Positions 16,393 to 25,293 of a DNA stretch of 64,000 nt are shown one piece after another. Source of the stretch: Pseudodesulfovibrio sp. S3 (GTDB lineage: Bacteria; Desulfobacterota; Desulfovibrionia; Desulfovibrionales; Desulfovibrionaceae); contig NZ_QTZO01000012.1 in NCBI RefSeq assembly GCF_004025585.1, positions 26,749 through 90,748 on the forward strand, written 5' to 3'. Both the position numbers and the translations under genes were made by a program. How positions within the stretch are numbered: the first letter of the stretch is position 1; the number at the start of each line of letters is the position of its first letter. The notes beneath the pieces are model-generated. The model had not been told where the DNA came from. It did not search any database and was given only the letters and a program-made list of their open reading frames with translations.

Positions 16393-18477
16393 ATGCTGAC
16401 GCCAAAAGAAACCGGCGGGACCGGCGGGGGCGGCGTCTATCCGCTCGATATCCCGTACTCGGCCCTGTGCGAAAGCGGGTACAGCTCCACGGGCGCGGTG
16501 GCCAACGACTGCACCATTGCCTTGGGGTTCAAACCCACTGCGGTGGACTCCACCAAAACCCTGTGCGACCCGACGCACCATTACCTTTTGACCATCAAAA
16601 AGACCGGCGACACCGTTGAAGTCTGGAAACAGGGCACGCAACTGGCTAATTATACCGGAAGTGTAGGAAGTAATTACGCTGGATTTATTGGTGCGCTGTT
16701 GTTGGCCTATGCTGGAACACACCATGGGTACTATAGTAGGCTGGTAATTGCCGAAAGCGGGTTAACACATACTGACTTCTGGCAACAATCCTCCACTGTC
16801 CCTGGCCTGTGGGTGCCGAAGTCTATCAGTGGTTTGACCCTGCACATGTTGCTTGACTTTTCCAACGCCGCCGACCTTGGAAACGATACGAGCGGGAACG
16901 GGAATCACTGGACCTTGACCAGTGCAACGCAATCCACAGATACGCCGACGAACAATTGTTGCACAATAAACCCCTTATCCTATTCAGGCGGTGGTTACGC
17001 AAACGGTAACTTGTCTTGGTGGGTGCCCGCAAACAACCGAGGCTGTCAGGGTTGGTACGGCATGACAACCGGCAAGCACTACTTTGAGTGCCAGCATACT
17101 AACGGTAGTTGTATGATTGGAGTTACCCCCTGGCCTAGCGATACTAATCATGTAGCATACCGCCAGCATGGGATCGGGTGGTATTCATATCCGGGCGATT
17201 CACGTATTATGCATAGTAATGCAAATACAATAAATCCATATGGTTCCCCTTATTCTCCCGGAGACATTGTACAAGTAGCGGTTGATATGGAGGTGGGTGC
17301 TGTATGGTTCGGCGTGAACGGCACATGGCATTATGGAGCCACAGAGGCTGAGATATTGGCCGGAGATACAACCCATGCTGCTGCAACATGGACGCCTGAC
17401 GGGCGAACCTATTTTCCCGGTGCCGGTATGTATGGCGGCTCTACAGTGGCCTTTGCGTTTGCCGAGAGTGACTTGACGCACACGCCGCCAACCGGGTTCC
17501 TGACGCTTGAAGACAGGAACAGGGCGGAGCCGACGCTATTGAACCCGGAAGAGTATTTCACGGTTGCGTCATTTGTCGCGCCTTCTGCTGCCTCGCAAAA
17601 TATCACGGCGGGCTGGGATGCGGAGAACGAAGACTGGCTTTTGATACTCAAGTCCGTGAGTGGTGGAGCATCAATCTGGATAGACACTATGCGGGGATTG
17701 AACAAGGCTTTGTACTGTCCCGGCACAGCCGTAGAATCCACATTGGCAGCCCCATTGACCGTATCGGGTAGCACCATAACCTTGCCGGACAACCTTCTTA
17801 CGGACGGCCAGGCGTACATGGCCTATATATTCCGCAAATCGGCCACCGCCGGATTTGATATGGTCCAATATACCGGGAATGCCACAGCGGGTCACACCAT
17901 CCCGCACGGCCTTGGAGCGGTGCCAAAATTCGTTGTTACAAGAGCACGGAACAATGGGCAAAGCTGGATTACGCAGGATGCTTATACCGGGCCGACCAAG
18001 TTTATGTATCTTGACGGCGGGGCGGTTGCCGCCACGAATGCGGCTCCTTGGAACAACGTAGCAGCAACATCCACAAACGTGACGCTTGGCAACGCCGCAT
18101 ACACAAACGGCAATACTGTCAATTTCATCATGTATCTTTTTGCCGACGCTGAGCTTTATAAGTTTATTGAGTACCAAGGCAATGCCAATGCAAATGGTGC
18201 GTATTTTGATACAGACGGCACGCCTCTTGCCACCATGTTTCATAGAAATACTGCCATAAATAGCAGGTGGTTCATGCACAACCGGGAGCGAAGTCCGGTC
18301 AATCCGGTGCAAGAATGGTGGTCTACCCAGGAAATTGCCGTATATACCACCGCGCTGTTTGACCTCCTGTCTACGGGTGAGAAGATGATCAGCACAGATA
18401 CTTTCTCAAACGGGAACGGACAAGGGCACATAGCAATAGTCGCACGAACTCAGAACAAATACAGAAACGCCATTTAG
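16393..18477 (+). CDS. Receptor-binding tail fibre with SPRY-like domain
   Basis: A 694-residue protein. Residues about 200-325 have the SPRY/B30.2 layout, with a WYGMTTGKHYFECQHT strand, MIGVTPW, GIGWYSYPGD and the closing VAVDMEVGAVWFGVNG. Downstream lie repeated IPHGLGAVPKFVV and fibre-like strands ending with WFMHNRERSPV. The first 80 residues are GC-rich like the neighbours, while roughly 16640-17500 is visibly more AT-rich, as expected of an exchanged receptor-binding segment. Starts two bases after the previous stop; ribosome site GGAGGCG. Confidence 0.75.
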   Translation: MLTPKETGGTGGGGVYPLDIPYSALCESGYSSTGAVANDCTIALGFKPTAVDSTKTLCDPTHHYLLTIKKTGDTVEVWKQGTQLANYTGSVGSNYAGFIGALLLAYAGTHHGYYSRLVIAESGLTHTDFWQQSSTVPGLWVPKSISGLTLHMLLDFSNAADLGNDTSGNGNHWTLTSATQSTDTPTNNCCTINPLSYSGGGYANGNLSWWVPANNRGCQGWYGMTTGKHYFECQHTNGSCMIGVTPWPSDTNHVAYRQHGIGWYSYPGDSRIMHSNANTINPYGSPYSPGDIVQVAVDMEVGAVWFGVNGTWHYGATEAEILAGDTTHAAATWTPDGRTYFPGAGMYGGSTVAFAFAESDLTHTPPTGFLTLEDRNRAEPTLLNPEEYFTVASFVAPSAASQNITAGWDAENEDWLLILKSVSGGASIWIDTMRGLNKALYCPGTAVESTLAAPLTVSGSTITLPDNLLTDGQAYMAYIFRKSATAGFDMVQYTGNATAGHTIPHGLGAVPKFVVTRARNNGQSWITQDAYTGPTKFMYLDGGAVAATNAAPWNNVAATSTNVTLGNAAYTNGNTVNFIMYLFADAELYKFIEYQGNANANGAYFDTDGTPLATMFHRNTAINSRWFMHNRERSPVNPVQEWWSTQEIAVYTTALFDLLSTGEKMISTDTFSNGNGQGHIAIVARTQNKYRNAI

Positions 18478-18485
18478 GAGGCAGT

Positions 18486-18908
18486 ATGTACAGATATCCA
18501 GACGGAACAATCAAATTGAACCCGCCGACGAAACTCGAATTTGCGGGCTTCATCCGCAAGTTTGCAGACCTGACCCGCGAACAGCGGGACGGGCTGGGCT
18601 ACAACGAGGCCGTGCCTGTCGCCCGCGACCCGTTCACCACATACACAACAGAGTGGGCCAAGGGCGCGGATATGATCTACCGCGAAGAGATCACCAGTGC
18701 CGTGGTGGACGAAGCGGCCAGGGCCGAGCATGAGGCCGGACAGGTCAGGGCCGAGCGGGATCGGTTGCTTGCCGGGTGCGATTGGACCCAGGTAGCGGAC
18801 GCGCCCGTGGATCAAACGGCCTGGGCCGCCTATCGCCAAGCCCTGCGCGACGTGCCGGAACAGGAGGGCTTCCCCGGCGCGGTGGAGTGGCCGGGGGTGC
18901 CGGAGTAG
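18486..18908 (+). CDS. Tail fibre assembly chaperone-like protein
   Basis: A 140-residue protein with the signature end of phage tail assembly chaperones: RAERDRLLAGCDWTQVADAP, QTAWAAYRQALRDVP and a terminal EWP motif. The ribosome site AGGAGGCAGT precedes the ATG. It follows the receptor-binding fibre by eight bases, as such chaperones normally do. It is the last phage gene before the boundary at 18.9 kb. Confidence 0.85.
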   Translation: MYRYPDGTIKLNPPTKLEFAGFIRKFADLTREQRDGLGYNEAVPVARDPFTTYTTEWAKGADMIYREEITSAVVDEAARAEHEAGQVRAERDRLLAGCDWTQVADAPVDQTAWAAYRQALRDVPEQEGFPGAVEWPGVPE

Positions 18909-18962
18909 GGAGGCCGATTGTTCGGGCCCGGTTGAGACGTATTTATTGTCGTCTATTCCAAA

Positions 18963-18992
18963 GGGGTGTGCTCTCGTCAGGAGATGCACCCC
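18963..18992. terminator. Convergent hairpin at the prophage edge
   Basis: GGGGTG and CACCCC arms around an imperfect inner stem, between the last phage gene (plus) and the DUF985 cupin gene (minus). T runs are short on either side, so its strength as a terminator is uncertain. Confidence 0.5.
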
Positions 18993-18997
18993 GTTTG

Positions 18998-19510
18998 CTA
19001 TTCGGCGGTCAGTCGGATGATCCGTTCCCGAAAGTTCGGATACCGTTCCATCAGCTCGGACCGGCTGGCGTGGGCGTAATCCGCGAATTCGAATCCCGGC
19101 GCCACGGTGCAGCCCATGAGAGCGAACGCGCCGCCCGGCACCAGGCGCATTCCCTGCCAGGAATGCCGGGGCACGAGAACCTGCGGTTTGTGCCCGGCCA
19201 TCAGGTCGTTGCCCAGGGTGATCACCTGGCCGGTTCCGTCCGGGTGGAGTTGGAGCATTTCGCACGGACCGCCTGCATAGAAGTGAAAGATCTCGTCCGA
19301 TTCGAGGCAGTGCATGTGGGAGAAGGTCTCGGGCGTGAGCAGATAGTAAATGGCGGTCGAGTGGCAGCGGTCAGCCGTATACCGGCCCGGCAGCATGTCC
19401 TTGGCAAAGGTTTCGTTTGCGCGGTGCGTTTCCAGAAACCAGCCGCCTTCTTCTGGGTGGGGGACCAGGCCGAGTCTGGTAATGATGTCGCGGGCGGTCG
19501 GTGTACTCAT
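18998..19510 (-). CDS. DUF985 cupin protein
   Basis: A 170-residue cupin of the DUF985 family. Family segments are HPEEGGWFLETHR near the start, AIYYLLTPETFSHMHCLESDEIFHFYAGGP as the cupin core with the H/E metal-ligand-like residues, and HSWQGMRLVPGG. No enzymatic activity is established for the family. It is transcribed toward the prophage end. Confidence 0.88.
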   Translation of the reverse strand: MSTPTARDIITRLGLVPHPEEGGWFLETHRANETFAKDMLPGRYTADRCHSTAIYYLLTPETFSHMHCLESDEIFHFYAGGPCEMLQLHPDGTGQVITLGNDLMAGHKPQVLVPRHSWQGMRLVPGGAFALMGCTVAPGFEFADYAHASRSELMERYPNFRERIIRLTAE

Positions 19511-19520
19511 GATTCGCTCC

Positions 19521-19730
19521 CTAACCGTTGTAATGCGGCGGAGGCACGTCCAGGCCGCCGGACTGTTCCATGTCCGCGTCCATGTCCCGGACCTTTTTCG
19601 CCAGCCGTTCCACGACCCTGTTCAGGTCGGTGATCTGTTTCTGCTGCTCATAGAGCTGATCGTTCAGCTTTTCCATTGTCCTGTCCTGAAGGGCGACAAG
19701 GCTTTCCAGCCGCTCAAGGCGTTTTTCCAT
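19521..19730 (-). CDS. slyX: SlyX family protein
   Basis: A 69-residue coiled coil of the SlyX family: MEKRLERLESLVALQDRT, then a heptad-repeat helix (LNDQLYEQQKQITDLNRVV) and the characteristic C-terminal PPPHYNG. The start at 19730 is set by a strong CCAAGGAGGGAACC. Function of the family is unknown. It lies ten bases upstream of the cupin gene. Confidence 0.85.
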   Translation of the reverse strand: MEKRLERLESLVALQDRTMEKLNDQLYEQQKQITDLNRVVERLAKKVRDMDADMEQSGGLDVPPPHYNG

Positions 19731-19788
19731 GGTTCCCTCCTTGGGGAGTCCAATATGCGCCAAGGGCAAGAGAAAGGCAATAACAGGC

Positions 19789-20673
19789 TTACGGCCTGTT
19801 GGTCAGGTAAACGCCTGAGATGACCATCAGGCCGCCAAGGGCCAGGGAAAGGTGGATGGGTTCGTTCAGAATCACGAAGCCCATGATCACGGCAAAGACC
19901 GGCACCATGTTGATGAAGATGCCCGCACGGGACGCGCCGATGATGCTGACGGCGCGGTAATACCAGAAATAGGCCAGGGCCGTTGCCAGGAAGCCGAGGA
20001 AGACAACGCAGATCCAGTCCACGGGCCTGGCGCGCAACACGTCGGCAACCAACCCCTCGGACAGGGCGGCGGGCAGGAGCATGAGGGTGCCGGTGAAGCT
20101 CGACCAGGCCACGGAGGCCAGGGGCGGCAGGGTTTTCATGACCGAGCGTCCACCCAGGGTGTAGGCGGTCCAACTGACGACACAGCCGAGAATCATGTAG
20201 TCGCCCCGGCTGATTCCTCCGGCAAACAGGGCCAGGGGGTTGCCGTCGGCGATGACCACGGACACGCCTATCAGCGAGGTCAGTGCGCCGAGGATGCGCA
20301 CCGGTCCGAATTTTTCCTTGTAGAACAAGGCCGAAACCACGGCGATGCAGACCGGGATGCAGGCCACGATGAGGGCGGCCCGCCCAGCCGAGGTTGTCTG
20401 TAATCCGGTGAAGAAGAAATAGCTGTAGGCGAAAACCCCCGTACCTCCCAGGAAGGTCACCGGAAGTATCTGTCTTCGTTTGAGTCTGGGGAGACGGCCT
20501 TCGGCTCGCCAGCACATGATCAACAGGATGATCGAGGCCAGCCCGAAACGCAGGAATGCCGCGGTCATGGGGTGGATGGACTGGGCCAGGATGCGCCCGG
20601 CCACCCAGGTGCCGCCCCAGAGCATCATGCTGATGACGAGCAAGGTGTAGGTGTACGAGAGGGATTGCTTCAT
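19789..20673 (-). CDS. DMT-superfamily permease (EamA domains)
   Basis: A 294-residue, ten-helix transporter of the drug/metabolite family. First-repeat landmarks are MMLWGGTWVAGR and ALFYKEKFGP; second-repeat landmarks are FINMVPVFAVIMGFVILNEP. The substrate is unknown. It is a separate sequence from the EamA proteins at 5255-6106 and 51701-52543. Confidence 0.88.
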   Translation of the reverse strand: MKQSLSYTYTLLVISMMLWGGTWVAGRILAQSIHPMTAAFLRFGLASIILLIMCWRAEGRLPRLKRRQILPVTFLGGTGVFAYSYFFFTGLQTTSAGRAALIVACIPVCIAVVSALFYKEKFGPVRILGALTSLIGVSVVIADGNPLALFAGGISRGDYMILGCVVSWTAYTLGGRSVMKTLPPLASVAWSSFTGTLMLLPAALSEGLVADVLRARPVDWICVVFLGFLATALAYFWYYRAVSIIGASRAGIFINMVPVFAVIMGFVILNEPIHLSLALGGLMVISGVYLTNRP

Positions 20674-20753
20674 GGTTGAAAGCTATATATCCGCTCCAGC
20701 GACGAGTCCAGACCCCGGAGCCTGTTATTGCCGATGGGGGATATCGGCGACCC

Positions 20754-21932
20754 TTATGACCTCTGCTTCTTCGTCCCCTCGTACAGTTCATATTCCAGCA
20801 AGCGGCATTCGATCTTGGCGTTCCAGAAGATGCGGCGGCTCTTGGTGCGCAGCCCCACGCGCTTGGCCAGATCGCTGTTGCCGGTGAAGATGAAGCCGGT
20901 CTTGCCTCCGCACCGCTGCTTGAAGAAGTCCCCGATGGACTTGTAGACCTCTTCGAGTTTGTCCAGGTCGCCGAGGCGCTGGCCGTATTCCGGGTTGAGC
21001 ATGATCAGGCCCGGCCCGTCCGGGATGTCGGTCTCGGAGAAGTCGCAGACCTCGAATTCGATGAAGTCGCCTACTCCTGCCAATCGGGCATTGTCCCGAG
21101 CCGCATCTACGGCCTCGGGATCGTGGTCCGTGGCGATGATCCGGCCCTTGATCTCGGGATTTTCCGCATCTTCGGCCTCGGCCAGCATCCCATCCCAGGT
21201 CTCGGGGTCGAATCCGAGTACCTGCATAAAGGCAAAATTGTCGCGCAACAGGCCGGGCGCGCCGTTCATGGCCATGAGCGCGGCCTCGATGGCCAGGGTG
21301 CCGGCGCCGCACATGGGCGCAATGAAATGGCTGCCTGTTTTCGCCAGCTCGGGCCAGCCGGAGGCCAGGATGCAGGCTGCGGCCAGGGTCTCCTGCATGG
21401 GGGCCGTGTGCGGCCGCTTGCGGTAGCCGCGCCGGGGCAGGGGGTCGCCCGTGGTGTCCAGGTAGATGGTAGCCTGGTTTTCGCGCCAGTGCAGGAACAG
21501 GCAGACGCCGTTGGTTTCCGGGCCGGAATCCGGCCGCTCATTGTATTTATCCATGAACCGATCGGCCACGGCATCCTTGACGCGCAGGCCTGCGAACCGG
21601 GAGTCGTTGACCGTGGTGTCGCGAATGGAGGCGTCCACCCGGAAATAGCCGTCACGGGCGATAAATTCCTCCCATGGCAGGGCCTTGATCTCGCGGTACA
21701 GCTCGTCCGCGTCAAAGGCGCGGAAGCGTTTCAGCTCGAAGAGCACCCGGTGGCCGGTGCGCACCCAGAGGTTGAGGCGCATGCAGTCGTTGAGCGTGCC
21801 GTAAGTCTCCACGCCCGCGTCCAGGGCATGGGTTCTGGCAAAGCCCAGTCCCTCAAGCTCTGCCTTGAGGTATTCGGGCATGTCCTTGGGGCAGGTGACC
21901 AGGATAGGGGCTTCTTGGGTGAAAATCGTCAT
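20754..21932 (-). CDS. THUMP-domain RNA methyltransferase (RlmL-N/YcbY-like)
   Basis: A 392-residue SAM-dependent RNA methyltransferase. A THUMP domain (about 45-165) precedes a Rossmann-like methyltransferase with FIAPMCGAGTLAIEAALMA (SAM site), IIATDHDPEAV and the catalytic LNPEYGQRLG. This N-terminal half of RlmKL modifies guanine 2445 of 23S rRNA in Escherichia coli; the partner half is not encoded here. The start at 21932 excludes an upstream in-frame extension that runs into the next gene. Confidence 0.88.
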   Translation of the reverse strand: MTIFTQEAPILVTCPKDMPEYLKAELEGLGFARTHALDAGVETYGTLNDCMRLNLWVRTGHRVLFELKRFRAFDADELYREIKALPWEEFIARDGYFRVDASIRDTTVNDSRFAGLRVKDAVADRFMDKYNERPDSGPETNGVCLFLHWRENQATIYLDTTGDPLPRRGYRKRPHTAPMQETLAAACILASGWPELAKTGSHFIAPMCGAGTLAIEAALMAMNGAPGLLRDNFAFMQVLGFDPETWDGMLAEAEDAENPEIKGRIIATDHDPEAVDAARDNARLAGVGDFIEFEVCDFSETDIPDGPGLIMLNPEYGQRLGDLDKLEEVYKSIGDFFKQRCGGKTGFIFTGNSDLAKRVGLRTKSRRIFWNAKIECRLLEYELYEGTKKQRS

Positions 21933-21954
21933 AGGGTGTCTCCGGTGGAAACGG

Positions 21955-23253
21955 CTAGAGCGGACGCAGGTCCCACTGTGCAGCGGGGTCGGTGTCCGGT
22001 CGGGAAGGAGGTTCGGGCCTTTGTGGGGCGGATTCTTGTTTCTTGTTGGGCAGGGGGGTGGCAGCCGAGGCGGACAGGGCAAGGAACAGGGCCAGCCCCA
22101 TGGCAGCGCCCAATGCCGGGCAGTACAGCAGGGGGGTGGACATGCCCTGGGCAAAGATGGCAGCGGCCAGTCCGGCTCCCATGCGTGTCGGCCGTCGCAA
22201 GAGCAGGATGAGGAGGCCGGACAGGAAGAGCAACGGCACGATCAATCCCCATCCCAGCAGCAACCGGAGCCAGAAGGACGGAATCTGTTGCAGGTGCACG
22301 CCGAACAGGGCCGGCGCTCCGGTGACCGCTTCCCAGATCGAGGTCATCTCGGGCGGAAAGGTCATAGGCAATGCGCGGTCCAGGGGCAGGCCGAAGATCA
22401 GGAGCGAGGGGTCCAGTGAAAACATGTTCAATGATTTGGCCCATAGCCAATAATCCACGAATCTGGACAGGTCCGACGGCGTGGCGGGCAGCAGAAAGGT
22501 CACCCCGATGAGCAGGAAACAGATCAGGCAGACGCACATGCGTACCACTCTGGACCCTCGGCCAAAGCACAGGAATATCCATCCGGCGGCGAACAGGCCG
22601 GTGCGGGACAGGCAGGCCATGATGCCCGCCAGGATCAAGGTGCGCCATATGGGCAAGCCCTGATCAGGCTCGAACAGGCCTCCGTCAGCCTTGCCCGGCC
22701 TCAGTCCGGCACACAGGGCCACGAGCAGCAGTCCGGCCAGCACGTTGCTGTCGCCGATCCAGCGCATGGCCGGTACGGCCTGGTGGACAAGGATTTCCAC
22801 GACGAGATCCAGGATGCACAGGACGCCCAGGGCCGCTCCATATCGCTGGAACGCGGCCCGGTCGGGCAGGCCGAAGGTGACGGCCCATAGCCAGCAGAAT
22901 CCGAGCATGACGACCGGGGTCAGTTCCGGGGCCATGGAGGCAAAGGTTTCCAGCTGCCGGAGGAGTTCTTTTTGGCGCAGGAACAGGATGGACACCAGCC
23001 CCATGAACATGGCGACTTCGAAGAAGAAACGCTTTTTGAGGCGGGCGCCGGACCGCCGGAAGAGAATGGCATGGACAGCGCCGAGTGCGGCCAGAATGAC
23101 CCATGGCAGAAAGGGCGACCCATCTGTCGGGGGCATGTGTCGGATCAGCACAGTCCCCAGGGGCACGGCCAGATAGGCCACTGCAAGAGGGACAGCCGCC
23201 AGTCTGGATGCGGTCGGTGTCGAGGGGTGTGTCTGTTCCATACGCATGGTCAT
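21955..23253 (-). CDS. Polytopic membrane protein, O-antigen-ligase-like topology
   Basis: A 432-residue protein with about ten to twelve hydrophobic segments, a large periplasmic-looking loop around residues 265-310 and a charged, proline-rich soluble tail after residue 405 (ending WDLRPL). The topology recalls WzyC/O-antigen ligases, but no diagnostic motif was found. ATG at 23253 follows AGAGGTAA. It ends 22 bases before the methyltransferase start, so the two are probably co-transcribed. Confidence 0.6.
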   Translation of the reverse strand: MTMRMEQTHPSTPTASRLAAVPLAVAYLAVPLGTVLIRHMPPTDGSPFLPWVILAALGAVHAILFRRSGARLKKRFFFEVAMFMGLVSILFLRQKELLRQLETFASMAPELTPVVMLGFCWLWAVTFGLPDRAAFQRYGAALGVLCILDLVVEILVHQAVPAMRWIGDSNVLAGLLLVALCAGLRPGKADGGLFEPDQGLPIWRTLILAGIMACLSRTGLFAAGWIFLCFGRGSRVVRMCVCLICFLLIGVTFLLPATPSDLSRFVDYWLWAKSLNMFSLDPSLLIFGLPLDRALPMTFPPEMTSIWEAVTGAPALFGVHLQQIPSFWLRLLLGWGLIVPLLFLSGLLILLLRRPTRMGAGLAAAIFAQGMSTPLLYCPALGAAMGLALFLALSASAATPLPNKKQESAPQRPEPPSRPDTDPAAQWDLRPL

Positions 23254-23551
23254 TTACCTCTTTGAGCAACACAGGTAAAGGCGGCTTTACGTCCGTCAAA
23301 AATGGTTTCTTCAATTATTTCAGGGCAACTTTTTTTATCGTAGGTCTTTTTTCGGGCCTTTTTTGGTTGTCAAATATTTAAGTTAACTTGATGTAATAAC
23401 AGACTAAATTTAGCCGTGCCGCAGTGTGCTTTTATAACCTCCCTAAATGTTTTGAAAATATTGTCCGATAGGAATAAATAGTATATGGTAACAATGTGTT
23501 GCCAAGCCTGGGGGGGCATGGGTGGACAGTGGTATAATTGCTGGAGTATCC
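23254..23551. other. AT-rich divergent intergenic region
   Basis: About 300 bases, noticeably more AT-rich than the surroundings, between the divergent membrane-protein and lipoprotein genes. It contains runs of T, a 10-bp palindrome AAGTTAACTT (23380-23389) and a TATAAT at 23533-23538 that is too close to the lipoprotein ATG to be its obvious -10 box. Both promoters must lie here. Confidence 0.45.
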
Positions 23552-24100
23552 ATGAAAAAGGTTACACAGAACTTTTCTGTGAAAGCGGTTCTTGCCTTTT
23601 TGGTCATGAGTGTCATGGGTGGGCTGCTTCCCGGTTGCGCCGTTGTCGGACCGCTGTTGAGCCTTGGCGGCATGGCCGGGTTTGCACCGCTCCAATATGC
23701 TTCCATAGCCTATACTGTGGGCGAATTTTCCTACGAATACGCTGCCAATGACCATGCGCCGAACGAGGTCATAGAAAACAAAATCGACTCCGTGGTCAGG
23801 GGCGAGGCCTTTACGTTGCCTGATTACATGCAGGCTGAACCGGCAGGCCCCGAGGCCCCGGTCATGGTGGCCGAGGCTGATTCGGCTGCCGAGGATCCCG
23901 CGCTTTTTGCCGATGCCCGACAGAAAAGGATCGAAAAACTGCTCGGTCACCGTCAGGAACAGTTGGAACGGCTGGAACTTAGGCGCATGGCCTTTCTTCA
24001 GGCCCGGTCCAAGGGCGACCACCTGAGCTTGACCCGGACCGCCATGGTCTCAAGCCCGGATCTGTTTCAGGGAGCGGTGGATGAGGTGTCCCTGGATTGA
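23552..24100 (+). CDS. Putative lipoprotein
   Basis: A 182-residue protein with an N-terminal signal (MKKVTQ, then a hydrophobic core) ending in the lipobox LPGC near residue 28. The mature part has a glycine-rich hydrophobic patch, then TVGEFSYEYAANDHAP, and a charged C-terminal coiled coil (residues about 125-160). Function unknown; the arrangement suggests an envelope-attached protein. It ends at a clear terminator. Confidence 0.75.
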   Translation: MKKVTQNFSVKAVLAFLVMSVMGGLLPGCAVVGPLLSLGGMAGFAPLQYASIAYTVGEFSYEYAANDHAPNEVIENKIDSVVRGEAFTLPDYMQAEPAGPEAPVMVAEADSAAEDPALFADARQKRIEKLLGHRQEQLERLELRRMAFLQARSKGDHLSLTRTAMVSSPDLFQGAVDEVSLD

Positions 24101-24126
24101 GCGATTTCAGGCCAGTGAGTATTTCA

Positions 24127-24151
24127 AACCCCGCCTCGCGGGGTTTTTTTG
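24127..24151 (+). terminator. Rho-independent terminator
   Basis: AACCCCG and CGGGGTT arms around CCTCG/CTCG, followed by a seven-T run. It ends the lipoprotein transcript. Confidence 0.88.
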
Positions 24152-24449
24152 TCATGATCGGTCAGAGCGGCCTTGGATTCGTATTTGCCCATGCCTTGTC
24201 TTGGTGATCGTATGCGCCTGTCGGTTTAGCGTCTCGTCATCGTTGATTGCGCCTCTGAACATTCCGGGAATAATTTCAGGAATCCATGTGGGCAGGAGCC
24301 TCTTTGCTTGACTGCCTCATGGCGGTGGCCAGGCGGGCGCTGCCCTTGCCCTGTTTCCCGAATCATAAAAACCCGTTGATTGAGCAATTTTGTCCAAGCT
24401 TTTCCCTTGTGAGCAGACTATTCCTAGCAGACAGGACAGAGGTTGAATC
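24152..24449. other. Intergenic region upstream of the AraC regulator
   Basis: About 300 bases without a gene that I could support. The last 90 bases (TTGATTGAGCAATTTTGTCC and following) are AT-rich and likely contain the promoter of the AraC-LysE pair. No clear operator was identified. Confidence 0.4.
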
Positions 24450-25283
24450 ATGGCCGTAATGCAATCCAATCGTTTCCAATTTGTAAAAGCCGAGAGCGAA
24501 ATCGGCATGACGGTTCTCAATGCCGTCATGTCGGATTTTTCCTACGCCAAGCATGCGCACCAGGAGCTGGCTCTGGGTGTCACGATCGAGGGTGTCCAGG
24601 AGTTTTCCTGCAACGGCAGTTTGTTTCGCAGCCATCCGGGCAACATCATGCTGTTCAACCCCGGTGATGTGCACAACGGCAACCCGGGAAACGAGGATGC
24701 CTTGAAGTACACAATGCTTTATCTTGACCCGGACGACATGCTCCGACTCGTGGGCAGTACCGCGGATTCCGGCAGGGCGCAGTTTCGGTTTCTGGAAACG
24801 CATTTTGAGGACAGGTGTCTTCAGTCCCTGATCCTGAACATGTCGCATCTTGTTACCGCAACAGGCCGCTCATCCCTTGAATACGAACACTGTCTGTACG
24901 AGCTGGCGAAAAGGCTTGCCCAAAGAATGGGCATTTTCAGTCCTGATGCCTGGACCGGTCACAAAGATGTTTTGCTGTTGAGGGCCAAGGACTACATCCA
25001 TGACAACATAGCAGAGGATATTTCGCTCGCTGATCTCAGCCGGGTGGCAAATATTTCGAAATTCCATTTCATTCGTTTGTTCCGAAGCCAGTTCGGGTTG
25101 ACTCCCCACAAGTATATCCTCATCCACAAAATCAACAGGGTGAGAGAGGCTCTCGGAACCGGGGCATCCCCTTCCGTGCTTGCACAGGAGTTCGGTTTTT
25201 TTGATGCAAGCCACATGAATCGCCACTTCAAGCGGTCATACGGCATCACGCCCAAACAGTACCAACATCAGTTGATGAAATGA
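24450..25283 (+). CDS. AraC family transcriptional regulator
   Basis: A 277-residue regulator. An N-terminal cupin-type sensing domain (HAHQELALGVTIEG, FNPGDVHNGNP) precedes two helix-turn-helix units in the C-terminal 100 residues: ISLADLSRVANISKFHFIRLF and PSVLAQEFGFFDASHMNRHF. The ATG at 24450 follows ACAGAGG. It is followed after ten bases by a LysE-family exporter, the usual arrangement for a regulator and an amino-acid efflux pump, so the ligand is plausibly an amino acid or analogue. Confidence 0.9.
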   Translation: MAVMQSNRFQFVKAESEIGMTVLNAVMSDFSYAKHAHQELALGVTIEGVQEFSCNGSLFRSHPGNIMLFNPGDVHNGNPGNEDALKYTMLYLDPDDMLRLVGSTADSGRAQFRFLETHFEDRCLQSLILNMSHLVTATGRSSLEYEHCLYELAKRLAQRMGIFSPDAWTGHKDVLLLRAKDYIHDNIAEDISLADLSRVANISKFHFIRLFRSQFGLTPHKYILIHKINRVREALGTGASPSVLAQEFGFFDASHMNRHFKRSYGITPKQYQHQLMK

Positions 25284-25293
25284 GGACCGCCGC

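Noticed and set aside
23533..23538. TATAAT as -10 box of the lipoprotein gene
   Set aside because: Only 13 bases before the ATG, leaving no room for a ribosome site in the transcript.
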